From Lineus longissimus (Eukaryota > Nemertea > Pilidiophora > Heteronemertea > Lineidae), in NCBI RefSeq assembly GCF_910592395.1, contig NC_088308.1, forward strand, positions 29,031,501 through 29,095,500: a stretch of 64,000 nucleotides of DNA. Direction: 5' to 3'. The number at the start of each line of letters is the position of its first letter. The first letter of the stretch is position 1. Made by a program: the position numbers and the translations under genes. The notes under the pieces are model-generated. The model saw only the letters and a list, made by a program, of their open reading frames with translations, did no database searches and was not told where the DNA came from. Shown here piece after piece: positions 24,001 through 35,700 of the stretch.

Positions 24001-27000
24001 TTAGTGTCTTTGCCTGTAGACCCTCGTCAGTGTAAGCCATTTGCTGCTTAGTGTCTTTGCCTGTAGACCCTCTTCAGTGTAAGCCATTCGCTGCTTAGTG
24101 TCTTTGCCTGTAGACCCTCTTCAGTGTAAGCCATTTGCTGCTTAGTGTCTTTGCCTGTAGACCCTCTTCAGTGTAAGCCATTTGCTGCTTAGTGTCTTTG
24201 CCTGTAGACCCTCTTCAGTGTAAGCCATTTGCTGCTTAGTGTCTTTGCCTGTAGACCCTCTTCAGTGTAAGCCATTTGCTGCTTAGTGTCTTTGCCTGTA
24301 GACCCTCTTCAGTGTAAGCCATTCGCTGCTTAGTGTCTTTGCCTGTAGACCCTCTTCAGTGTAAGCCATTCGCTGCTTAGTGTCTTTGCCTGTAGACCCT
24401 CTTCAGTGTAAGCCATTTGCTGCTTAGTGTCTTTGCCTGTAGACCCTCTTCAGTGTAAGCCATTCGCTGCTTAGTGTCTTTGCCTGTTGGCCCTCGTCAG
24501 TGTAAGCCATTCGCTGCTTAGTGTCTTTGCCTGTTGGCCCTCGTCAGTGTAAGCCATTTGCTGCTTAGTGTCTTTGCCTGTAGACCCTCGTCAGTGTAAG
24601 CCATTTGCTGCTTAGTGTCTTTGCCTGTAGACCCTCTTCAGTGTAAGCCATTCGCTGCTTAGTGTCTTTGCCTGTAGACCCTCTTCAGTGTAAGCCATTT
24701 GCTGCTTAGTGTCTTTGCCTGTAGACCCTCTTCAGTGTAAGCCATTTGCTGCTTAGTGTCTTTGCCTGTAGACCCTCTTCAGTGTAAGCCATTTGCTGCT
24801 TAGTGTCTTTGCCTGTAGACCCTCTTCAGTGTAAGCCATTTGCTGCTTAGTGTCTTTGCCTGTAGACCCTCTTCAGTGTAAGCCATTCGCTGCTTAGTGT
24901 CTTTGCCTGTAGACCCTCTTCAGTGTAAGCCATTTGCTGCTTAGTGTCTCTGCCTGTAGGCCCTCTTCAGTGTAAGCCATTCGCTGCTTAGTGTCTTTGC
25001 CTGTAGACCCTCGTCAGTGTAAGCCATTTGCTGCTTAGTGTCTCTGCCTGTAGGCCCTCTTCAGTGTAAGCCATTTGCTGCTTAGTGTCTTTGCCTGTAG
25101 ACCCTCTTCAGTGTAAGCCATTTGCTGCTTAGTGTCTTTGCCTGTAGACCCTCTTCAGTGTAAGCCATTCGCTGCTTAGTGTCTTTGCCTGTAGACCCTC
25201 TTCAGTGTAAGCCATTCGCTGCTTAGTGTCTTTGCCTGTAGACCCTCTTCAGTGTAAGCCATTTGCTGCTTAGTGTCTTTGCCTGTAGACCCTCGTCAGT
25301 GTAAGCCATTTGCTGCTTAGTGTCTTTGCCTGTAGACCCTCTTCAGTGTAAGCCATTTGCTGCTTAGTGTCTTTGCCTGTAGACCCTCTTCAGTGTAAGC
25401 CATTTGCTGCTTAGTGTCTTTGCCTGTAGACCCTCTTCAGTGTAAGCCATTTGCTGCTTAGTGTCTTTGCCGGTAGACCCTCTTCAGTGTAAGCCATTTG
25501 CTGCTTAGTGTCTTTGCCTGTAGACCCTCTTCAGTGTAAGCCATTCGCTGCTTAGTGTCTTTGCCTGTAGACCCTCTTCAGTGTAAGCCATTCGCTGCTT
25601 AGTGTCTTTGCCTGTAGACCCTCTTCAGTGTAAGCCATTTGCTGCTTAGTGTCTTTGCCTGTAGACCCTCGTCAGTGTAAGCCATTTGCTGCTTAGTGTC
25701 TTTGCCTGTAGACCCTCGTCAGTGTAAGCCATTTGCTGCTTAGTGTCTTTGCCTGTTGGCCCTCGTCAGTGTAAGCCATTTGCTGCTTAGTGTCTTTGCC
25801 TGTAGACCCTCTTCAGTGTAAGCCATTTGCTGCTTAGTGTCTTTGCCTGTAGACCCTCTTCAGTGTAAGCCATTTGCTGCTTAGTGTCTTTGCCTGTAGA
25901 CCCTCTTCAATGTAAGCCATTTGCTGCTTAGTGTATTTTGTCTTTGTCATTGTCACCCACAAATAAGTCCTCTTCATGATCTGCAAATTCATGAAGATAT
26001 AAAGCGTCTTTGATGGTGATTCATTCATATTTCCAGTGGTAAACATGCTGATCTCGGCAATGTTCAATTTGACAACCCACTCTACTCGTCTCCAGATGAC
26101 CTAGATGTGTTTGTTGATGATACGTGAGTTTTTTCAGTCAAAGATCCTTGAGCTTTGTAGCCCACGGGCCGACAACGGGCGCAAACCATCTCCCCTTGCA
26201 GTTCAGGAGTCTATTTAGTTAATAAGGCCACTATGAGATCCATTCAAACACGAGCAAAGGGCGAAAAAGACCGACATCAATGATTGAGTTGTTGTCTAAC
26301 GACTTTGAAAAACCCAGTGTAATGTTTTTGAGTGTTTTCGACGTTTCTGATAACATCTTGCTCTATCAAAGGTTCACTTCGCCTGCCGCGACACGTTTCA
26401 TTCGGTCAAACGACAGCAGAGCCGGATTACTGAGAGCGAATAGTCCACCTTGATTGGTCGGGATGGAGGGACAACGTCACGGAACCTTTCTTGCAAAAGT
26501 AACGACAGTGTTTTATTTCAGCATGGTCGACAACATAGTCTATACGTCCAGCATCATGACTGGAGACTTCGACTTGCGTATTCCACGTAAGTAATCGTGG
26601 GCTGTACATTAGCGGTTTGGACTAAGTCAGTCACGGCAACCTTGCGAGAAAGCGTTTTAAATCACTACATGAACGTATCTTCAGTGACATTCTATACTTG
26701 GTATCATCACTACAATCCGGCCCTCTCAGTTGCGACCAGTCTGATGCAGAGATGGTGCAGTCTTTTACACCGCAGAGTGAAATATAACCTGATGGCTCAG
26801 CATTTGAGGGAGGGACCGTATATTCGGGATTGATTTGATCCCTTAATTAAATGAGGGTCTGGCGAATACAATGAAATGGGTGGGATTCCTTCACATCATG
26901 AATGGACTATTGTTCTCATGGGCTTTTCTTGTCGAATGCTGCACTGTCGCACTGTCGCACAGTTCAACCACAGCCATGCAATGGGTCATGTTATCATGCA

Positions 27001-27059
27001 CCATTCTATCTTTAATTTCTGCTTTCTTCTTAGATAACCCGTCAAGTTCGAAGGCGTGA
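15075..27059 (+). CDS. PAN/CUB-domain, mucin-stalk type I membrane protein
   Basis: Sixteen exons join in frame to 4,965 nt (1,654 aa): 15075-15135, 15455-15697, 16015-16263, 16594-16845, 17261-17512, 17781-18119, 18736-18970, 19286-19449, 19663-20784, 21009-21485, 21677-22834, 23202-23313, 23628-23750, 26037-26123, 26522-26586, 27034-27059. Residues 1-20 are a signal peptide (MIYFNLIVSLFLFSSSCADQ). Four PAN/apple domains (about 21-352) occupy one phase-1 exon each, with motifs such as CAERCASETAFNCRSFNF. Seven CUB or CUB-like domains (353-1250) show SPGYPNYY, SSPNYPNDYP and CRWSI signatures; the last two are divergent. A Thr/Ser/Pro stalk (about 1255-1515) precedes one TM helix (1527-1548), an RRR stop-transfer and a tail of about 106 residues with DVYGQ, FDNPLY (1606-1611) and DNIVY. 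FxNPxY motifs bind clathrin adaptors or PTB domains, so adhesion or endocytic receptor function is plausible. The ligand is unknown and I do not recognise a named orthologue. Confidence 0.85.
18400..18637. repeat. 21-bp intronic tandem repeat, about 11 copies
   Basis: The unit is roughly AGGCTTGGTAGTGAGTCCACT with point variation and no length change. It lies in the intron between the first and second CUB exons. Because 21 is divisible by three and the unit lacks stops in several frames, it creates long open frames on both strands (seven-residue repeats such as LVVSPLG and SLPSLVD). These are by-products, not exons: no splice sites flank them. Confidence 0.85.
22050..22790 (+). repeat. Mucin-type Thr/Ser repeat block inside exon 11
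   Basis: This coding repeat is dominated by ACT/ACC/ACA threonine and TCC serine codons and encodes a dense O-glycosylation stalk. It contains runs of the 9-bp unit ACTTCCACG (Thr-Ser-Thr) near 22319-22380. A segment of about 180 bp (from PSTTTPTTTTTLTTSMP to STPTTTTTTPTTSTPT) occurs twice, offset by 249 bp, so the second copy adds exactly 83 codons. The block probably varies in length between alleles. Confidence 0.85.
23817..25931. repeat. 47-bp minisatellite, 45 copies
   Basis: A 47-bp unit beginning TGTCTTTGCCTGTAGACCCT and ending GCTGCTTAG repeats head to tail. The array spans 2,115 bp, exactly 45 x 47, so there is no insertion or deletion in any copy. Copies differ at a few positions: AGA/TGG in TGTAGACC, CGTC/CTTC, and CATTCG/CATTTG, plus rare singles. 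The array fills most of the intron between the juxtamembrane-tail exon (23628-23750) and the FDNPLY exon (26037-26123). A 47-bp unit cannot stay in frame and each copy contains stops, so it is non-coding. Confidence 0.97.
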
Positions 27060-27289
27060 AATGATACACCGAGGTAGCAAGAGTCAGCGGCGACACTCAG
27101 CTGGACAACGAGCGTCTCTCGTCACACCAATTCGGACACTTGTAGTACAAACTAATAATTCTGGCGATTTCATTGTATACGAGCAATAATAGACATATAC
27201 AGGTCAAACGTTTTTGAGTGGTTCCCTTTGTGTATTCCCTCATTGTTTGGGAACAATCAAAAATTGGCTGAACCTTGTACATATGAGGG

Positions 27290-27295
27290 AATAAA
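27290..27295 (+). terminator. Polyadenylation signal for the PAN/CUB gene
   Basis: AATAAA about 230 nt after the stop codon on the same strand. A second AATAAA-type site near 27664 is an alternative. Confidence 0.5.
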
Positions 27296-28671
27296 ATGGC
27301 CATATCATACAAAAACTGACCCTTCATTGTTGTCTTTGTCACATGGCCGAACCAACGGTCACGGACGATGTATCCATCCAGGTGTTCAGCACGCATGAGT
27401 TGCAGTTTCTGATCAAGTTCTATTTAATGGTCCACTACAGTTGTCACTGAGTCTGTCAAAAGAGGCTGCTAGCACTGCAAGTCCAGTACAGCAACAACTT
27501 TCCTACCACTTACACAGCTCGTGTTACTTGGTGATTGGCTCCAAGTAATGAAACCACAAGGTCATGTGATTACAACATGGCTACCGTTACCATGGACTTT
27601 ATCCAACACAGGACACTTTGATATTTCGACACGGTGCATTAATTGTGAATTTAATCACTCGATGAATAAAGGAACCTTACTAATAGGTATGGAAGATTGA
27701 CTGGTTTAAATCAATCAGGCGTTGGTATGACAATCCCCATTTACGTGTCTAAGACCAGGCCAACTGCTTTATTGGTATCAATAGATGTTATACGGTTTAC
27801 GGTGATGTAGGAAATGATTTGAACGTTAAACGTTAATCGCCTACATGGTTAGATTATCGCTGGATTAGGTGGAATATTGTGACATTAGACAGGCAACAGG
27901 TCGAAAGCTTATCGAATAAAGATAGACATAGTAAAATCAACCACAGGCTAGTTTTTCAGGGATTTCGTGTTCCCTATTGAAAATCCATAGTCTCTTCCCC
28001 TGCCAACTTCGGGGAAACACTGGAATATGGGGAACAACCTGACAGATATTACAGCGCAAAAACAGGGCCATTTTGGTTCTTTCAACTCCCCCGTATTCAT
28101 TGTTTACTCTTTTCCTTGTCATCAATTATTCAGCATCAATTTCATAATGGTCTGTTTGTTGTATACTGCGTGGTAATCACACAGTATGAGAACGATGATG
28201 CGTAACCTTTGGGTTGACAACTACACATTGTATCTGTGATGCTACGAGATGCAAGCCTGCCTGCATCAACTGGCAGAAACTTCCGCAAGATCACAACACA
28301 TTGTCCTGAAGTACGGTGCTCTTGAACAACTAGACAGACACACTCTTCAAAGATTTCAGCTGGACATATTTTGCGAAGCTATTCAAAGACCTGTTTGGGT
28401 CGAATGGAATTAGAAAAGAACTATTTGAATCTGGCCCATGGTCGTTTAAAGTCTACAAGTCACTGATCACGTGCAAGCTGCTGTCTCAGGTTTACTGAGC
28501 AAGATATAAACAAAACCAGAATAATCCCCCCTTCCTCCCGAGTGATCATATACTAGTATGAGGAGACGTTAATGTGCCCACCTGCACTTTAACCTAACAC
28601 TTTTATGACCTTTATGACTCCAAAGTATTTCGAAGCTGACACTTCAAGTTATACAATCGAAACCCAGCACA

Positions 28672-28727
28672 ATGGCTGCCGAAACAGTTAGACCAGCAGC
28701 CGGCGATCAATCCGCACAGTTACCAAG
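28672..28727 (+). CDS. Candidate orphan first coding exon
   Basis: ATGGCTGCCGAAACAG has a favourable start context and stays open for 18 codons (MAAETVRPAAGDQSAQLP) to a good donor, CCAAG|GTAACG, leaving two bases of a codon. I found no downstream exon in matching phase with recognisable sequence, and it does not fit the phase of the first WSC exon. It could be the start of an unrecognised short gene or chance. Confidence 0.2.
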
Positions 28728-28867
28728 GTAACGTCCACACAATTGAATATCTGGAGAAGGCCATTTCATGCATACATTTACACGTTACTTGTACAGTTAA
28801 CTAACTATGTTTTCACCGCCAACTGCCATATTTAACCGGAAAACATATTCCAATCGATATCCAAGAC

Positions 28868-28879
28868 TGCGCATGCGCA
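28868..28879. promoter_or_regulatory. NRF1-like palindromic site
   Basis: TGCGCATGCGCA is a perfect match to the palindromic NRF1 consensus, a common proximal promoter element in animals. It lies 140 nt downstream of the candidate first exon at 28672. Whether it is used is unknown. Confidence 0.35.
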
Positions 28880-29924
28880 TGAGATTTTAATTTTACACGC
28901 ATGCGGATCTCCCCCGAGTCTTCTCATCAATATCAAGTTTGCGGCTTGGGAGTGAGATCTTTCTGCAGCGCCATTATAATAGTTCCAAAGGGATTTCTAT
29001 TTGTTTCAAGTTGTGCGAGAGATTGTTGGCTACAATTGGCCTCTGATTTCTACTTTTGATTTAACTCTGATTTGTAAGGATAACAATCAACAAAAGATGA
29101 CGTTATGAGGCCCCATAAGGATTTACTTTTGGCAGGAGGGGTGTTGGTAGGTAGAGATAGTAATCTTTCATGAATGCGATAACCCACCATATCCATCGCA
29201 GGGTCACCCTGTTTTTGGACCGAGCTACTTTGATTTTCATTTTTGGTTGGTTATTATAAGCGACATCCATCAGGGCGCCAAACATATCTGTAACGTTCAT
29301 AACACACCCTTGTCAACGTATTGCATAATTAACAATTTCGGCGTTTCTTGATGGAAACTCGAATGCGCGTGATGTTGGGATATCGAAACATAATGAAATC
29401 ATCACCAAAATCAATTCGCGCAAAGAAAAACCTCAAAATGCTGTTTTCCAAAAAACGACAAAATGCTGTGTCTCGCATTTTCGTGAAGCAAGGAACTTTT
29501 TGAATATCAAGAATTCGGAACTGACGCCTTATTGATTGGTAGAAAGACACGTCATTAAGGACATGTTAGCTGATAGATTAAAGATTACCAGCCGGTGTAT
29601 CTCTTTCTTGCCGCCATTTTTGATGCGACTGGGTAGGAATGTTAGAGGAGAAACTGTTTGGCTACGCCCTACTTCTTCGCATTTTGTCCGACATGTGTTT
29701 TGAATGACGGCATATTTTCGAGAGCCAATGAGACGTTGATTGTCTGATCTTGATATTTTTGAACTCTTCAAGCAAGCACGTTGTCTTTACCTGATTGATT
29801 TACGGAATCTGGCTGGTCAAAGTTTTAAAATGTTGGTTTATAGTCTGAAATCTACCTTTCACTTGAGAGCTGTTCAGTCGGCGCTACATGATCATGTCAT
29901 AGCGGGACCCATCGCCTGGGTGGT

Positions 29925-30035
29925 GTAACCCGGGCAAGGCAAACCTGCCAAGAGTCAGGCGCTGACAGTGGGGATCGAATCTGGAACCTCATGACCACTA
30001 GTCAGAGACTCGAACCACTAAACTACAGGGGCCCA
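29925..30035 (-). mobile_element. tRNA-derived SINE, minus orientation
   Basis: The reverse complement contains a good A box (TAGTTTAGTGG) and, about 35 nt on, a B-box match (GATTCGATCCCC), headed by GGGCCCCTG. The body downstream on the minus strand is short (GTCAGCGCCTGACTCTTGGC and so on). The missing CCA end and poor stem pairing argue against a functional tRNA. Confidence 0.55.
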
Positions 30036-32605
30036 AGGATATCTCTTTAGAATGGTGGCATACCGGTTACGGCAACTGCTCCACATCAGGCCAGCGCACA
30101 CTCCCTTTAACGTCACTGAACAGTTGTGGCTCAATATCCTCACCAATGATATGACATTAATTGGTTGCCGTAGTAATTAGAAATGTCTTGTTTACCTTTC
30201 TTGCGTAGCCACTTGTGTGGTTCTTGTGTGTTTGCATTACTGAAGTGGGGAATGTTTGAAAGGTTTTATACGGGGCTGCATGGACCAGACGTGTGGTCTT
30301 GGGTCGGTTTTGCGGTGGTGGCAGCTGATAAAAAGGTCAGTGATATGACTTCAATTTCCACGTCGAACTCTGCTATATTGGGCCGTCAGAGTCAGTGGTA
30401 AGTGGAAACATGGGTACACCTGTTGCACCACTGGTATTCGTAAACACCAAGTTTCGAAAAAATGTACAAACTGTCATGTTATATTTGCTATTTTCCACCC
30501 CAAACATGAATGTTACACTGTGTCAACGGAGAGAGAACGGGCATGATTGGTTCAATCTTCTCCATAATGCTGACAGGAAATGACAACATCAGCAGTCATT
30601 AGATTGGTGTCCATGGTCATTAGATTGGTGTCCACTTTCTGAGATAGCCTACGATACATGAAACAAGATGACCGTGTGGCTTTAACCCAGTTGTTTCAAC
30701 CTGTTCGTCGCTTCCATTGAATGACTAAGGAAGTTACCCATGTCTCCATTAGTTCTGTCCTTAGGACAAAGTTTATATTAGTTTGTGATAGAAAACATCT
30801 TCTTTGAGAAAAGATCTTCAGTTCATTTACATTGATTTTGGCTGCTGCTCGAAAAGCCACATAACATCATTGCAACTGTTTGGTGACATGTTAAGAATAG
30901 TATTCGAATACAACGGACGTTCGTTACCAATCAAATATCAGCAAATATTTAAAAGGCTTTTTCAGAAAGTTGATCTAGAGGCTGCTTTTTACGTTTGATT
31001 TATGCGATGGATGCCGATTGGTCAATCTCTCCAGAGACGAAAGCCCGATCTGCATGAACATTTTGAACCTCCTTCCCGCCCCACTTCATACTGCCTCGAA
31101 TCGACGCAAATCATGGTCGAGCAGCAAGCAACAGGTAGCTATTAATCAAGAAACAACAATGCTCCGGTCCCATGCAGTCTCCGTGGAAACGCAAAACAAA
31201 TTCTAACAGTTGATTTATGGATTAAGTGTAATGTTTCGGGACAATTCAATGACTTCATTATCAACGTTTGAAATCCTAACAACGCGAGGCACGAAACTGG
31301 AAAGCTCCATCGCTTTGCACGTCAACTCATTGGTTATTTCTGAAGATCATGCTCGGCAGGTTTTGTGTAAAAGCTATGTTAATTGACGTCACCGACAACG
31401 ATATTCAATTTTGTTTCTGGCCACATCAGTCTGACTCTAACAGGGTTTCCAGCGTGTATTGAATGTTCCCAGGTTGTGCCGAGAATGATATGTTTTAACT
31501 GGGACGTCGGCCGCCAACTTAGCAATATTTGCACGTCATTCCGTGTAATAACTTACACCAGACAGAGCCAGACTAGTCTCGGTTATGCTACCATTGTGTT
31601 TTCTGCATCAATACAGTATTCATCAGCCTGTGAAACAACATAACGCCGGGTGAAATTCGCAAGCATGATGGCCGGTCAACGCGGCAAAATCATTGACAGA
31701 CATCAAGTCCGTTACCCTTTGGTACTATTGCCAGCATACGGTGGTGTAAATCAAAGCACCTAAAATCAATGGGGTCTGGTCTTTTTTCCGGCAAGCGGCG
31801 TAGAGTGGATTGCAGAGACATTCAACATTCTCTGATGAGATAAAGGGGTGTTTCTTCCGCACCGCAATGAGTAAGTCATGTTCCTAAAGAAGGAGGAACA
31901 GAAAAATCATTATGCAAATGTAGATGACGCTTTGAGAAGTATTTTGTACTGGCTTAACTGAACTGCCTATCTTCGCTTTCAGTATTAACGCCCTGTCAAC
32001 AGAACTACTGCAAATCAGTCAACACTAATCGAAATTACATTACCTCTAGTTTTGGTGTTGTGAACCAATATTGCAATATATTGATGTTATTTGTCTAAAA
32101 CCATGTCGTAAGCTTATCAAACCGTACCGGAACATGCTAATGGACAATGGCGTTTGTGGCCATGACAACAGGACGCAAAGAACCAAATAACCATGACGTC
32201 CAATCCTTGGTGCTTATCGACGCTCTAATGTTGATGGAGTTTTCTTGTAAAAGTTAGTCTTGTGTGAAATGGAACAGTGAATAGATCGACAAGCTGCTAT
32301 TATTAAGAAATATCATAAGCTATATGAATGTTGCTGGAGATGTTCTTGTTAGGCTATTAGTAGCAAGCGTTGATCTGACTTCGCTGCCAAACCTTTCGCT
32401 AGTGCAAGATCACAAATATTGACCCACTACTCAGTTTTCAGATCACCATAGTTTTTTGTTGATACTCTCCAACTTATCAACAAGAACCCATCGCGCTGAA
32501 ACAGTCGAAAAGGTCCCCCTGGAAAAGTGCCCGGTACTGTTGTGTATATTATGTCAGATGATGGTATCTAATGAGGCCTCAGAGATCAGCAACTATCGTG
32601 AAGTA

Positions 32606-32733
32606 GTGACTAGTACATGTAGTGACTAGTACATGTAGTGACTAGTACATGTAGTGACTAGTACATGTAGTGACTAGTACATGTAGTGACTAGTACATGT
32701 AGTGACTAGTACATGTAGTGACTAGTACATGTA
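32606..32733. repeat. 16-bp tandem repeat, exactly eight copies
   Basis: The unit GTGACTAGTACATGTA is repeated eight times without variation over 128 bp. It ends 23 bp before the acceptor of the candidate 25-nt exon at 32757. The unit is rich in short palindromes (ACTAGT, GTAC, TACATGTA). Confidence 0.95.
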
Positions 32734-32756
32734 TTTGTCGTTTGTTGTCTTTTCAG

Positions 32757-35700
32757 ATGTTGGTAATCTTCACAAGAGGAGGTAAGAAACAAGCGACAAC
32801 CAACAAATATTTGCCGCTAAGTTTAGTTTATCGTTTTAATTCTCGACGATTACCTCGCCATATCACTTTAAGGATTTGCCAATATTGACGGGCATCTTCC
32901 TTCAGAATCATACCTCACAAATATGCTGCTATCATCTGTTTTCAGTGCCTGCACAAGACTGCTACAAACTCAATTCTCTCGATCCGGTATGGTGGTCGCC
33001 TGGAGAGTATGATGACGCTACTCTCGACACAACCATATGCAAAGCAAGGTGCGGGCAAAGAGCGTCCGCCTACTCCGCCACACAGAATGGAAAGTACTGC
33101 TTCTGTACCAACACGGCGCCGGTGCCGGCAAACAAAGTGGCACCACCAAATACGTACTGTAACATCAAGTGCACTGGTGGGACTGAAATGTGCGGAGGGA
33201 GAACCCATGTGACAGTTAATGGTGCTACAGCTGCCATGTCGGATCCATGGATGAAGGCAAAGCCAGCCGACACCATCATTGAGACCGGACAGAAAGTAAC
33301 ATTACAGTTCGGCGTCACTGGTATCAACGAGCAGTTCAATTTTGACTTTGACGACGGCGCCGGCTCCACCAAGTCGTGCTATCCCACCGGCTTTAAGAAC
33401 ACCGACAGCGACAAGAACGTGCAGCCGGTCTTTCGTAAACCTGGAGTCTACGATGTGCGCTTTGAGGTGCAGAGTCCAGCAGTGCCGGTAAGAAAGTCAT
33501 CCGGCAACCATTCTGACCACAGATACGGGACGTAACAAAAAAAGTTCCTGACATATCTGCTGGAAAGATTTATTAATGAAACGTTTCCATATAGGACTAG
33601 AAAACGGTCCATAATCACCCAACTGTTACAAAACAGAGAAAGATATCTCGTGATTGCCTTTTAGCTGTCACGCAGCGTTTTTCAACTTTACAAGATCCTC
33701 TGGAAATGGCCTTCCTTTCTTGGCCCAGCTGCTCAACTGGCGTTAGAGACAGACGCCTGCGTTAACTTAACTATGCATTATCTCCTTTAATCATTTCATT
33801 CACAATAGTAGCGTTAGGACTTTAACGCCAACGTTACTGCAGCGTCTAGTAGAGTCTTATTGATAGACTCTACATCGATTGAGCAACCGGGCCATTGCAG
33901 TCCTAAGTTTGTTGAAATACATTTCGAATTTCGGATATTCATATTCGTAGGAGCATTTTTCTTCAACATCAAATCATTCAAAATAAGATATGGTTCTGTT
34001 CCCCTATATTTTCTCCCACCACACCGCAAAGTACCGAAATAACTGTAGTATTCTTCAACCTTACCAAACGCGAACGCCAACGCGACCTAAATTGCCATTG
34101 AAAGGCCGACAGGTCAATGAGAATCTTGCAGTCATGTCTCGCATCCGGGAGTCTCAACGCGTTGACCCTGGCGAAATGTTTCATGCACTAAACCAATGTT
34201 GATCATCGCAGCCTTTCACCCTGATCTAGAAGGTTTAACAACTCTCATGATATGCAAAAATGTGTTTGTTCTGCTTTTATTTACTAAACATCATACAAAT
34301 GCGTGGTCTTCTTTACAACAGGGAAAGGTAGGTGATGTTTTAAAATGTTATTAAGTGTTTTCATCGGTATTTTTGTACCATCTCCGCTGAACCCCAAACC
34401 TTAAAATGTCTATGGTAATATAAATCATGCATTTACTGTTTCATGAACATACGTCAGACGTCATGATAGAAAGAACAAACTTGTTATGCTAAAGTGACAT
34501 TCCACAAATGAAACACTGTCAAAACATGTATACAACGAACTTTCCAGTACCAATCCAAAGATACTCTAATCAAAGCGAGCTTTTCTCTTCTCATATCTGT
34601 ACATAAACAGCAACTGTTCTTGAATAGAATCATCTGTGCTATTTCTGATTGATACTTGGAAACAACCTGCGAGTTAATACCACATCAGTGACCAATTCCG
34701 ATGAAGGTCGGGCTGGATTTGGTCAAATCATCCTCGAAACACATCTCAAGGCAAAAATTGTCAATTAAATTCGCTTGCTGTTGCTGTTCAAGTTGTACAT
34801 TTGTAGTGATCAGATGTCAACGCTAAGATTTGTCCATGATGTATACCGCGTAGAGTAATTGTTGTTGCTTTTAATGTTAGTAATACTAGTTTGTTTAATG
34901 CCATACATGATAAATACGTTCGCTGAATAAAAAGGAAAAAAATTGGAAAATTTGTATGAATCCCAAACTTGATATTACTTTGCAAGAAATTAGAAACAAT
35001 TAAAAGACAGACTGAAATAGAGTGCCATGGACGACTAATAGTATAACCGAGAAGGTAAAGTGGAAAGAATAAAAGCTTGGTTGATTGAGCCACGACTGTC
35101 ACCATGGTGACGTCATGCTTCAGCGTTCTTTATCATCCCCTACGTCATTGTGACCGCATGGTCATCAGACGCTATCGATTTAATCAACCAAACATTTATT
35201 GTTGTTTTGATTAATTAAAATGGGTTGAGATTAATTGGTTTTAATGGTATACACCCAAACGTCTATATATGAATACCCTGAAATAAAATGGTTTGTCTCG
35301 AAAAAAAACCCCAGTTGGATTTAGTCCGTGCTGAATAATCATAATATAATTATATATCATTGAATAAAGATGTTTAATGTCAATAAATATTTGTGTAAAT
35401 AAATGTGATAGTTTCCTAATGTTTCCATGTTTAATGCTAGGCTTTGTTTTACATCTAATGTGAACAGCTTCTCCCAAAGTCCACCTTCGTGTGTTGCTTG
35501 TTTCATGATAATGCCATATCAACTTCCTCATTCAAAAATCACAAAGTGATTTTAAAGCGTTACCCCTTAAATCCATATTTGTTGCGAACTATTCTGTGGT
35601 AACAGCTTCTCAATGAATAAGACGTTAAAACCTTGATTGTTGAAAAGTTGCAGACCATTATCATGAGCTAACTCTTATTGATGCTACTTTACCTAAAATG

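Larger units (their letters stand above)
27300..32605. other. Gap of about 5.3 kb before the polycystin-1-like gene
   Basis: No convincing multi-exon gene was found on either strand. It contains a minus-strand SINE (29925-30035), a candidate orphan first exon (28672-28727) and an NRF1-like palindrome (28868-28879). A GTCATTAGATTGGTGTCC duplication lies near 30595-30632. The promoter and any missing 5' exons of the polycystin-1-like gene should be in this stretch. Confidence 0.45.

Noticed and set aside
23817-25931. CRISPR-like regular repeat
   Set aside because: The repeat is contiguous with no unique spacers, and the genome is animal; it is a minisatellite.
32729-32781. Start codon at 32729 giving a signal-like peptide
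   Set aside because: Its frame leaves two bases at the donor, whereas the WSC exon needs one, so it would shift the whole protein out of frame.
34788-35105. Minus-strand 105-codon hydrophobic open frame
   Set aside because: Lies in an AT-rich intron of the polycystin-1-like gene, where hydrophobic frames are expected by chance.
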